Of a stretch of DNA of 64,000 nt, positions 11,452-20,341 are shown one piece after another; the first letter of the stretch is position 1; every line of letters begins with the position of its first letter. Under the pieces are notes generated by a model. That model was not told the DNA's origin, ran no database searches, and saw nothing but the letters and a program-made list of their open reading frames with translations. The DNA comes from Phytophthora colocasiae (taxonomy: Eukaryota; Oomycota; Peronosporomycetes; Peronosporales; Peronosporaceae): NCBI GenBank assembly GCA_018806915.1, contig JAGKQI010000100.1, forward strand, positions 1,550,001 to 1,614,000, given 5' to 3'. The position numbers and the translations under genes were made by a program.

Positions 11452-11623
11452 TTTTTTAATATATTGATGAATATTTTTAATATCCCTTTGGTATTATTAA
11501 TTGATTGATTTCGACTTGCAATAATTGGAAGCCCAGCAGCAGGACAATACCTACACTCCAAGATCTTCCAGCCAAGGCGAAAGGCTCACGAAGTTCTTCG
11601 GGACTGAAGAAAGGGGACGCAAA

Positions 11624-14600
11624 ATGCCCCCCAAGATCTGTTACAACTTCCAGAATACTGGTAAATGTCGCTTTGGGGCCTCGTGCAGGTTCGCGCATGG
11701 CGCCGCTCAACCGCCAAGCGACAATATTTTCCAAAGAGAACGTACCACTAGTCATACCTTCTCGACAGACTCAGCACCGGTCGCTTCTTTCTCGCTACAG
11801 ACTCTGCAGACCCAATTGGAGGACAAATTAAAGTCTGGTGCTCTCTTTTCCGGTCATTCAGATGCCCTGGTGTGCTTCTGGCCCGGAAAAGACCGTTTAG
11901 AAATGCTCTGGAAGGGCTTTCTCATGCCGCAAGACCCCAGCAATATATGGAGCGTCAACAGCCAGACACAGGCCTTAAACTTCACTAATTCAGCGCTTCA
12001 TGCATTGGCCAAGGACAATTTAGCCCCTCAATTTGTCAGGGAGCTAGGCAAGACCGATGGACGAGGAGTGTTGGTTATTCAGGAGCTCTTAGACCTAACG
12101 TACTCCAACGACGCAGGCAGACAACGGGATTTAGTCTCGTTCCAGAGAGGTTTAGTGCCTTTTGTGACGATGCTGACTATGCAGAGGATGGAAATGATCA
12201 GTCAACACATGGACGAAGCCAATTACGTGTACGCGTACCTGCGTACAGCTCACGTGCAGCTCTTTCGGTTGTATATAGAGCACTTGGAGCAGATTGTGGA
12301 GAGACACAGCATCGAGGACAGAGTACTACCCCATGTGAACTTTCTAAGGGAGACAGAAGGACGGAGATACGCTCCGTTGTGTTTCACCCAGGTGTGTCTA
12401 CCCTTTATCCGGTTGTTGTACTTATTGGGCAACAAGTTCAAGGACTTTATCTACGAAGATTCTTTCCAAGAGACTGTGAAGTACGTTGATGAGTTGACTA
12501 CCGAGTGGATTGAACATTGTGGTTTAGAGGACACACTGGACTCTACGCTGTGTTTCAAGACTATGAGAGATGAAATCAAGCGGCTACACAAGATGATTCG
12601 ACGTGGAGAACGTGGCGTACAAGCTGGTGCTGCACTGAGGAAGGAAGCTCAACAGAGAGCACACTTACAATGGGATGAACCGGAACCCTGGGACGTTATA
12701 GAAGTGGGAACCCCTGGTGAAACAATCCGTGAAGACGGCAGTGTCGGCCCTCGGCACGATAATGATCGTAGAGAGATCCGTGATATTCAGCTGCTGCCTA
12801 CAACTGAAGAGTGTTTGTCACGTGAACCTCCACTGCTACCTGGTAACTTTCCATTTCACGGGAATGCTCATTGGTTACCCCCTGGACCGGAACGCTGGGT
12901 AGATACGCACTTTCGACTGTACCGAGAAGACTTATGCGGTAATATCCGCTCTTGCTTGCAAGATCTTGAACACCGGCTTACTGAAACCAGAGGCAACCTT
13001 GCCGTTGGTCGTCTGAGAGATGCTGACGTGGACTACAACGTCTATCCCATTATCGACTCGAATATGCCACTTCGACACACGAGCAGCAAGGGAGAACGAG
13101 ACAGAAGTCACCGTTTCGAGCGTCATGGACTTTGTATCGATGTGCGTTTCCCACAGCCTACTGCAGCAGAAATGACAGGCAGCAGAAGGAAGAACAAGAA
13201 AGATAACGCTACAAGCCGCAAAGAATTGTGGGAGAAGACTGGTCGCCTACCTTACAACGGGATGGTGGCGTTAGTCTTTTACATTGATGGAGACATGGAA
13301 GTGGTGTTTTGCCAGATAGTGGAGCGTGACTTGGATCGGCTCGTAAAAGATATCGTGGATGTATCGATGCAGCCGTTTGAAACCCACGACTTTGAACTAC
13401 TGGAGCAGTGGCAGCGTTTGTCGTTTGCAAGAGGACAACAACAGCAAAACTTCTCACATATGATGTTGCTGGAGTTCAACAAGATTTTCTTCGTCGCGTA
13501 TGAACCAGTTCTCCGTGCTCTACAGTCTCTTCAGCCTGCAACGTTGCCGTTCCTGGAGTATCTAGCCCCAGAAACCCCACCAGCTCGAGGAGAGACACAA
13601 ATGGAGCCACCTGTGTATTGTCTGAAGAGAGACTTTGCTTTCGATCTTAGCTCGGTGCTACGAAATCATCCTGGCGAAGTGGCTGGAGGTCCACAGCATC
13701 TTTCTTTGAACCCATTTCAGCTCAACTCTCGCCAAGCTTGTGAGACTGCACTGGTGAATTATTCAACACTGGAACGTGATCAAGCAAAGGCTCTGGTACA
13801 AGCTCTGTGCAGTCAAGTTGCCTGTATTCAAGGCCTTCCTGGCAGTGGCAAGTCATTCATTGGGTCGATGCTTACGCAAATCATAGTGGAGGCGCGAGTT
13901 TCGCCCGTGCTCGTTGTGTGCTACACGAATCACGCTCTGGATCAATTTTTGTGTCATCTTTTGGATATTGGGATCACTAGTCTCGTACGTATTGGAGGCC
14001 AATGCAAGGAGCCACGACTGGAGAAATACAACCTCAATAATCTGCCCAAGACATTTCAGCGCTATCAGTTGAAATTGTTGTACGAGCAACTTGACGAAAA
14101 TGCAGATGCTATCCGAACCGCGCAGTGGGAACCGGATGCGGAGACACGTCGCCCTACTTGGAAAGCGTTGAAATGGTTCCTTGAGATGAATTATCCTGAC
14201 ATATTTGACTATTTCAATGAACGCAGCGCTGATTTGTTCGAGGATGACTGGAAAGTTGCTGGTTGCAGCGATATCTTGGACTATTGGCTGCAAGGTAAAG
14301 ATCTGGGAGCATCTCAGCATCTCGGGCACATGGCTAATGGCTTAAGGAGAGACTCGAACGTGTGGATGTGGAGCATCGCTAAACGCCGTGGTGCACTGGC
14401 AGAATGGATTGGAGCCGTACGAGCTGAGCATGTTGAAGAGCTTGTCAGAGCGCAGGAGTCGTACCAGAAAACAAAGAAGAAGCTGGAGATCGTACGAGAG
14501 CAAGCAGATGTGGAAGTATTGAAACGTGTACAGATCATTGGCATGACGACGACTGGAGTAGCGAAAAACCAGCAGAAGATCGCGGCCGTGGCGCCTCCAG

Positions 14601-17600
14601 TGGTTATTTGTGAAGAAGCTGGCGAAGTGTTGGAAGCACAACTCATAGCGTGTCTTTCTCCAGCTTGCCAGCAGCTTGTGCTCATTGGCGACCACAAGCA
14701 GTTGCGTCCACATATTTCTGACTACAACCTCAGTGTTGAAGGCTCCGTTGGCAAGCGATTTGCTCTTGACGTGTCTCTCTTTGAACGCCTTGTAGCTCCT
14801 ACTTCTGGTTTACCCTTCTGGATGCTGACAGAGCAACATCGCATGCGTCCACAGATCTCTCAGCTGATTCGAATGCTGTTCTACCCTGAAGTCCGCGACG
14901 CTTACGAGACGTTGGAATATCCCCCTGTCCGTGGTGTGGATAAGGACGTTTTCTTTGTGAACCACACGCACCCAGAAGACGGTGCGTCTGCAGTCTTGGG
15001 AGCTTCGGCTCGCTCTCACTCCAATGAATATGAAGTGGACTACATCGTCGCTACACTCAAGTATCTTCTGCAACAGGGTTATCATACCAGTGACATCGCG
15101 ATTCTTACGCCGTATGTGGGTCAGTTAATGAAACTTCGATCGGCTCTACGCGGACAGTTCATCCTCGAGCTGAACGAGCTTGATTTAGAGGAAATCCAAC
15201 GCACTTTCGACGACGAAGAAGAAGATGAAGTTAGCGATAGCGCTACTGCATTGGGAGCTACCAAGAAAGATTTGTCGGGTGCGATTCGAGCCGCTACAAT
15301 TGACAATTTCCAAGGTGAAGAAGCGACAATTATACTGGCGAGTCTGGTCCGCAGCAGCTCGAACGTTCATGGTCGAGGGACGATCGGATTCTTGAAAACT
15401 CCCAATCGAATTAACGTGCTGCTCTCTCGAGCGAAACACGGACTGATTCTCGTTGGACATGGTCAGTTACTCCGTGTGAAATCTCCACTATGGGAGCAAG
15501 TACTGGGTCAACTGCAACGGGATGGCTGTTATGGCGATGGGCTACCTTTGCATTGCCAACAACACCCCGATTACCGACGTATTGCGACGGAGCCAAAATC
15601 ATTTGCCCTGTTGGCACCTGATGGAGGATGTCTACGCCCTTGTGGAAGACGATTGCCCCGCTGTGGCCATGCCTGTCCAAAGCTGTGTCATGTGGATCAA
15701 CCAACCCACAAAACGGTGTATTGTACGCAACCATGTCCACGTCTACAGGAAGGTTGTGGTCACGTGTGTCCTGGCATTTGTGGTGATGTTTGTGGGCGGT
15801 GCGAAGTGCCGGTGGGCTCAATTGTTCTACCTTGCGGCCATACGTACCACAACGCACGCTGTTTCGAAGCCAAGATGCCGTCCAAGGTCAGATGTAAAGT
15901 ACCAGTGGATAAGTTCGTTCCTGAATGTGGTCACGTCCGGCGTGTCGCCTGTAGCACTGGAAAGGTGGTTTGCACTCAGAAATGTGGCACGGTACTCCCT
16001 TGTGGGCACAACTGCTCTCGGAAATGCAGTGAATGTGTTGAAAGTACGTTGGAAAGCTTTGAAGGAGAACCAGAACCGGACTTCCCGATCAAACCTACCG
16101 AACATGGAGCGTGTATGAAGGAATGCGAGCGTTTGCTGCCGTGTTGTCACCGTTGTCGAGGCGTTTGCCACGGCACATCGTCCTGTCCTCCATGCCAACG
16201 GATCTGTGACGTGTTCACCTGCGAGCATGGCTCTTGCAATCATCCGTGCAACGAACCTTGTACTGCGTGCACCGAATCGTGCAACTGGAGATGTGAACAT
16301 GTTGGATCTTGCCCTCTTCCTTGCGGAGCACCGTGCACGCGTCAGTTGTGTGATCGTCGATGCACGAAATCACTTGAATGTGGGCACCAGTGTCCGAGTA
16401 TCTGTGGAGAAGACTGTCCATCTGAGAAATTCTGCCATGAGTGTGGCGATGACGATGTGAAAGAGCGTGTGGCTGATGTGATTCTCTTCCAGACGTATGG
16501 GGAAATTGATCCTTCCGAGGACCCTGTTGTGATTCTTCCGTGCTGTTCGATGGTATACACAGTGGCTACACTTGATGGTACGCTGCAAATGAGCAACTAC
16601 TACGATAAGAATGGGAAACCGCTTGGACCTATGCCTGAGGGTTATATCGATACTCCTCAGTGTCCGAACTGCAAGACGCCGGTCCGAGGGCTCCGTCGCT
16701 ATGGACGAGTGACAAAACGAGCAGCTATTGACTCGGCTGAGAAGAATTTCATCTCTCATTCGCATCGTCAACTCAAGAAACTGCAAGATCGAACCAACGC
16801 AGTGACGGAGTCTGGTGATCCCTCTGGAGATAAAACCCTACGACATGATCTTCGTAAGTTTGGGGCAACAGTCAAGCGACCGCCGTGTCGAAAAGCCTTT
16901 GAAGCGTGTGTGGCGTTGCTGACGAAGGCTAAAGGAGGACTAGGTGGCGATGTACACATTGATCCCAAGACGCTTCCAGTTCCCAACTCCAAGTTCCAGT
17001 TTCTAGGATACTTTTACCTTCTCTCTGCGCAGCTATCGCTGTTGTCAACGGAGAATTTGAGGGCCTATGTCACTCAATATGCGCGCCAGGCTATTGATGA
17101 GTTCGAGAAAGGAGCGTTTTTATATCAAACAAGCGAAGCTCGTCTGATGCTGGCACAGGCCCTACTCATGGACGCACAAGAGAAAATAGGCGGAGAGGTG
17201 AAGACGGAGAAAGAGCGTCAAGTGCGAGAGAAAGCAGTGGAGAACGTGGCTGCTGAAGTACTGGGCATCCTGCGTATTCTGAAGACCAGTGGTGAATCCT
17301 TTTTATCCAAGTACGGACGAGATCTTGAAACGCTGAGAGAGAAGGTTGTGGTCACTGTCCAGCGAGCCAGAAACGCAACTTTTTATCAGGCCGTGTCGAA
17401 GGACGAGATGAAGGCGATCAAGTTAGCAATGCAAGCGGAGTTTCACGGATCAGGCCACTGGTACCGATGCGTGAATGGCCACTCGTACTCAATCGGTGAG
17501 TGTGGAATGGCCATGGAGAGATCTCGTTGCCCGGAGTGTGGTGCTGTTGTTGGAGGGCAGAATCATACATCCGCGGTGGGTAATGTGTTTGATGCGCAAA

Positions 17601-17614
17601 TGGACTCACTGTAA
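11624..17614 (+). CDS. ZNFX1-type SF1 RNA helicase with NFX1 and RZ zinc fingers
   Basis: The gene is intronless and encodes 1996 aa. I chose the ATG at 11624; the open frame begins at 11525 but has no earlier ATG. Residues 6-25 form a CCCH finger (C-x8-C-x5-C-x3-H). The helicase core has Walker A GLPGSGKS at about 737, an EEAG Walker B motif at about 997 and QHRMRP at about 1071, typical of the UPF1-like SF1 family. Residues about 1340-1610 are an array of NFX1-type Cys/His fingers. The C-terminus (about 1945-1980) carries an RZ-type finger, 'NGHSYSIGECG' then 'CPECG', shared by ZNFX1 and RNF213. ZNFX1 homologues act in small-RNA inheritance (C. elegans) and antiviral RNA sensing (mammals); a role here is inferred. 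An AT-rich transposon end lies about 120 bp upstream and repeat-unit sequence begins 24 bp after the stop, so both UTRs must lie in repetitive DNA. Confidence 0.93.
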   Translation: MPPKICYNFQNTGKCRFGASCRFAHGAAQPPSDNIFQRERTTSHTFSTDSAPVASFSLQTLQTQLEDKLKSGALFSGHSDALVCFWPGKDRLEMLWKGFLMPQDPSNIWSVNSQTQALNFTNSALHALAKDNLAPQFVRELGKTDGRGVLVIQELLDLTYSNDAGRQRDLVSFQRGLVPFVTMLTMQRMEMISQHMDEANYVYAYLRTAHVQLFRLYIEHLEQIVERHSIEDRVLPHVNFLRETEGRRYAPLCFTQVCLPFIRLLYLLGNKFKDFIYEDSFQETVKYVDELTTEWIEHCGLEDTLDSTLCFKTMRDEIKRLHKMIRRGERGVQAGAALRKEAQQRAHLQWDEPEPWDVIEVGTPGETIREDGSVGPRHDNDRREIRDIQLLPTTEECLSREPPLLPGNFPFHGNAHWLPPGPERWVDTHFRLYREDLCGNIRSCLQDLEHRLTETRGNLAVGRLRDADVDYNVYPIIDSNMPLRHTSSKGERDRSHRFERHGLCIDVRFPQPTAAEMTGSRRKNKKDNATSRKELWEKTGRLPYNGMVALVFYIDGDMEVVFCQIVERDLDRLVKDIVDVSMQPFETHDFELLEQWQRLSFARGQQQQNFSHMMLLEFNKIFFVAYEPVLRALQSLQPATLPFLEYLAPETPPARGETQMEPPVYCLKRDFAFDLSSVLRNHPGEVAGGPQHLSLNPFQLNSRQACETALVNYSTLERDQAKALVQALCSQVACIQGLPGSGKSFIGSMLTQIIVEARVSPVLVVCYTNHALDQFLCHLLDIGITSLVRIGGQCKEPRLEKYNLNNLPKTFQRYQLKLLYEQLDENADAIRTAQWEPDAETRRPTWKALKWFLEMNYPDIFDYFNERSADLFEDDWKVAGCSDILDYWLQGKDLGASQHLGHMANGLRRDSNVWMWSIAKRRGALAEWIGAVRAEHVEELVRAQESYQKTKKKLEIVREQADVEVLKRVQIIGMTTTGVAKNQQKIAAVAPPVVICEEAGEVLEAQLIACLSPACQQLVLIGDHKQLRPHISDYNLSVEGSVGKRFALDVSLFERLVAPTSGLPFWMLTEQHRMRPQISQLIRMLFYPEVRDAYETLEYPPVRGVDKDVFFVNHTHPEDGASAVLGASARSHSNEYEVDYIVATLKYLLQQGYHTSDIAILTPYVGQLMKLRSALRGQFILELNELDLEEIQRTFDDEEEDEVSDSATALGATKKDLSGAIRAATIDNFQGEEATIILASLVRSSSNVHGRGTIGFLKTPNRINVLLSRAKHGLILVGHGQLLRVKSPLWEQVLGQLQRDGCYGDGLPLHCQQHPDYRRIATEPKSFALLAPDGGCLRPCGRRLPRCGHACPKLCHVDQPTHKTVYCTQPCPRLQEGCGHVCPGICGDVCGRCEVPVGSIVLPCGHTYHNARCFEAKMPSKVRCKVPVDKFVPECGHVRRVACSTGKVVCTQKCGTVLPCGHNCSRKCSECVESTLESFEGEPEPDFPIKPTEHGACMKECERLLPCCHRCRGVCHGTSSCPPCQRICDVFTCEHGSCNHPCNEPCTACTESCNWRCEHVGSCPLPCGAPCTRQLCDRRCTKSLECGHQCPSICGEDCPSEKFCHECGDDDVKERVADVILFQTYGEIDPSEDPVVILPCCSMVYTVATLDGTLQMSNYYDKNGKPLGPMPEGYIDTPQCPNCKTPVRGLRRYGRVTKRAAIDSAEKNFISHSHRQLKKLQDRTNAVTESGDPSGDKTLRHDLRKFGATVKRPPCRKAFEACVALLTKAKGGLGGDVHIDPKTLPVPNSKFQFLGYFYLLSAQLSLLSTENLRAYVTQYARQAIDEFEKGAFLYQTSEARLMLAQALLMDAQEKIGGEVKTEKERQVREKAVENVAAEVLGILRILKTSGESFLSKYGRDLETLREKVVVTVQRARNATFYQAVSKDEMKAIKLAMQAEFHGSGHWYRCVNGHSYSIGECGMAMERSRCPECGAVVGGQNHTSAVGNVFDAQMDSL

Positions 17615-18133
17615 CAAGGCCTCTGACCCCCGGAGCGGTTAACGTTGAGTTTCTAGTAAATTGGAGTCTATCATAACTGTTTTATTCTTCTGCTTGAAGT
17701 AAAAGTGTTTTGCTTGTGGTTTCTATCAAATTGTGGTGGTCTACAGCATGGAATAATCGAGCACTTCAAGTGCAGATTACAAGTAAGTATGTGTGTGCAA
17801 GGCAATGACATGTACGAGAAGTACTAACGTAGCACGTAAATATCAACTTTCGTTTCATAAAATGAAAGACCTGGCAGGTACTCTTTACCAGCTCCAACCA
17901 CCAAAACCGCAACAGCCACCCCACCGTCCACCCCAAGGCCCCAACCCCAACACTCCTTCTTGTTGTTTCCGTCGATTGACTACTACGCAAAAGTAGTAGT
18001 CTCGACGGGTGTAATAACTGCAGTACGCAACGCGCATCAATCAGAAGCAGACAGATTGCGTTATGTTAGTGCTTTGCCAGGTAATTTCTTTTACTGAAAT
18101 GCATTGATTGATTGAGTAGAGTGGGGCTAGAAT

Positions 18134-18141
18134 TCATTTTC
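18134..18141 (+). promoter_or_regulatory. Candidate initiator (Inr) of Gly/Trp-rich gene
   Basis: TCATTTTC lies about 150 bp before the ATG of copy 3. It fits the oomycete Inr consensus TCAYTYY and is repeated in the equivalent place in the other full units. A similar motif precedes EMC1. The transcription start is not proven. Confidence 0.35.
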
Positions 18142-18287
18142 ACAGAAAAGTACTAGGCTCAGGCTATCAAACGACATGGGGAAATTGGTATCACCTTTTC
18201 AGCTTCAGTAATTCCACACAACACGATTTGCCTTCCACACAACAAGTCGAGTACCAGAACCAAACAACCAAACAAGCGCTCAGCAAG

Positions 18288-18752
18288 ATGAAGATCAGCA
18301 CGTTTCTCGTCGCCACGATGGCCATCCTCGGTGCCGTCTCCGCTGCCAGCCAACCTCTCGTCAAGACTCCGGCCGACGCACTGGAGAAGATTCAAGCGAC
18401 TGCATTGCCCGATGGCGTCACACTCACGGGAACCGCCGAGAAGATCGACCCGCCTACCGATGCTAATGTTACCGACCCGAAGGAAGTTGCCGTGAACAAG
18501 GACGACAATGAAAATAGCAAGAAGGAGCAGCTCGGTTGGGGTGTCGGAGGCTGGGGCGCTGGTGGTTGGGGCCTCGGAGGCTGGGGTGGTTGGGGTGGTT
18601 GGGGTGGCTTCGGTCCCTACCGCTTCGGATTCATGTGCGGTGGTGTTCCTGGTTGGGCCTATCCGATGGGTTACTGGAATCGCTATGGTGCTGGTTTGTA
18701 CGGCGGTGGTTGTGGTCTAGGCATGGCTTACGGCGGCCTCTACTACTGCTAA
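18288..18752 (+). CDS. Secreted Gly/Trp-rich protein, copy 3 (reference, intact)
   Basis: 154 aa. Residues 1-19 are a signal peptide (Lys at 2, hydrophobic core, Ala-Val-Ser-Ala before the cut). Residues 20-81 are hydrophilic, with one N-glycosylation sequon (NVT at 60-62) and a run of Asp, Asn, Glu and Lys. Residues 82-108 are GGW/GWG repeats with Trp at 84, 89, 94, 99, 102 and 105. The tail (109-154) is rich in Gly, Tyr and Trp, with Cys at 117, 142 and 154. No RXLR or other oomycete effector motif is seen. I chose the ATG at 18288; the frame is open 20 codons further but without another ATG. The protein is likely extracellular. A structural, cell-wall or adhesive role would fit its composition, but I do not recognise a named family. 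Confidence 0.88.
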   Translation: MKISTFLVATMAILGAVSAASQPLVKTPADALEKIQATALPDGVTLTGTAEKIDPPTDANVTDPKEVAVNKDDNENSKKEQLGWGVGGWGAGGWGLGGWGGWGGWGGFGPYRFGFMCGGVPGWAYPMGYWNRYGAGLYGGGCGLGMAYGGLYYC

Positions 18753-19578
18753 GTGGGCAAGTATGCCTTGTGAAGGAGTTTTTAGCAGTATCAACTTTAC
18801 TCTCGCGAGGGATAAAACAAAACAATTGATCGTTTACTTTTCGCTTCTAAATTTTATAAGCTTCAGATTAGATCCTCATCCTCTCCTCTAAACTACAGTA
18901 GTAGCTGCTTTCTTCAGCGCGAACACAGACGCGTCCTCATCAGAAGATCTTAGACCTGTTTTTCTTCAGCAAACAAAGTCTCGAACAACGATCGGATATA
19001 CTCCAGATCATCAAGCTACTCCATCATTTGGAAAATATGTACGTCTTTCCAATGAATTAGACAGTGAATATTATTTTCTGGTAAAGTGATAGTCAACAAC
19101 TCAGGAGGCCACAACGCAATTTGATTCAAGTAGCTCGACCAACTTTGGTACTACCTTTCTTTCAATAACTGTCAAGACCATGATGGTTTTTCGTTCTTTC
19201 AGGGGCTCACAACCGAATCGTTGTAGATCGTTCGCTCTCACTGTCGTCACTACCGCTTGCTGTCGCGAACGTTGCTGCTGCTGACCAACCCTGCGTTACG
19301 TACGGCTTCTACATTGAGGAGGTTCCTGTGAAAAATTATGGTGACAACAAGAAGGAACAATTCTGGGGATAAACTTTTGTGGAATGGGCTGAGGTGGTTG
19401 CTGCAGTCTCGGTGGTTGGGGTCCCCAACTTGGGGAGTCTGGGGCTGGTAAGGAGGTATGAGCTTCTACGTACTTCTCCGAATGCAAGTACCCCATTGAA
19501 GATCGGTCACTATCGAGTTCGGATTGAGTTTTAGTTCAAATAATGAACCAAGTCAGGCAGCTATGCTTCGTTTTGCGT

Positions 19579-19812
19579 TGTAGTGGGTCGAAGACGTGTA
19601 AGACGTGCCTACTCACTGGGACTCGGATAAGGTACCGAGACCGAGCTGGTGGTAGAGATTGTAGGATCATTGCTAGAGGACTAGGCTCGAAGACCTCCGT
19701 TTTCTTGGAGCTCTGGAGCAAGAGTAGAGCTCACTTCTGAATCAGCATCAATACAAGCAAGGATCCAAGGAAGCCACCAGCTTCCCTAATAAGTGTTCGT
19801 GGACCGACTACA
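19579..19812 (+). repeat. 5' LTR of outer gypsy element
   Basis: 234 bp, beginning TGTAGTGGG and ending GACTACA. It matches the other three LTRs of this nested pair by eye. Confidence 0.93.
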
Positions 19813-19849
19813 AAGTTAACTTTAGTGAACTAAGGTTCGACAACGGAAG

Positions 19850-20033
19850 ATGGCTACATCGACGGACAATGCGGCCAACATGGCAAGTGGAGCAAGTGAG
19901 ACTTCTACGACGCGAGTTCTGCGTTCAAGACGAACGACTCGCTCGGACACCAGTGACCGAGTGGTCACATCTACCGCAAGTGAAGATGACAGCCCGGCGC
20001 AACCGACTGTGTCGGTTGGTGCCGTTGGAAGTG
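19850..20033 (+). pseudogene. gag of outer gypsy element, N-terminal part
   Basis: The ATG at 19850 lies 37 bp after the 5' LTR. The gene is open for 61 codons and is cut by the nested element. Removing that element and one target duplication joins it in frame with 25447 onward. The N-terminus is rich in Thr, Ser and Arg. Confidence 0.88.
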
Positions 20034-20267
20034 TGTAGTCGGTCCACGAACACTTATTAGGGAAGCTGGTGGCTTCCTTGGATCCTTGCTTGTATTGATG
20101 CTGATTCAGAAGTGAGCTCTACTCTTGCTCCAGAGCTCCAAGAAAACGGAGGTCTTCGAGCCTAGTCCTCTAGCAATGATCCTACAATCTCTACCACCAG
20201 CTCGGTCTCGGTACCTTATCCGAGTCCCAGTGAGTAGGCACGTCTTACACGTCTTCGACCCACTACA
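20034..20267 (-). repeat. 3' LTR of nested gypsy element
   Basis: 234-bp reverse complement of the outer LTR, ending in CCACTACA on the + strand. Confidence 0.92.
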
Positions 20268-20341
20268 CCGCCCTTCCAAGACGTGGCTCACGAACGTAGT
20301 TGTGGCTCCACCATCTTGAACTGTCTTCATCTTGGTTACAG

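Larger units (their letters stand above)
17639..19578 (+). repeat. 2.08-kb tandem array, segment between ZNFX1-type gene and gypsy element
   Basis: The repeat unit resumes at 17639 with TTAACGTTGAG. Compared with the left segment ending at 3351, 121 bp of the unit are missing across the 14.3-kb insert. The segment carries intact copy 3 and ends at the 5-bp gypsy target TGCGT (19574-19578). The gene-free parts, 17639-18287 and 18753-19578, are ordinary unit sequence. Confidence 0.92.

Noticed and set aside
11525..11623. Upstream extension of the ZNFX1-type frame by 33 codons
   Set aside because: The extended frame begins with TTG, directly after an in-frame TAA. The first ATG is at 11624, immediately before the CCCH finger.
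18228..18287. 20-codon upstream extension of the Gly/Trp-rich gene
   Set aside because: It begins with TTG, would place a hydrophilic stretch before a perfect signal peptide, and the ATG at 18288 has a good context.
18288..18752. RXLR or Crinkler effector
   Set aside because: No RXLR, dEER or LFLAK motif after the signal peptide. The composition is structural rather than effector-like.
19813..19849. tRNA primer-binding site after the gypsy 5' LTR
   Set aside because: No TGG-type sequence matching a tRNA 3' end could be seen in the 37 bp before gag.
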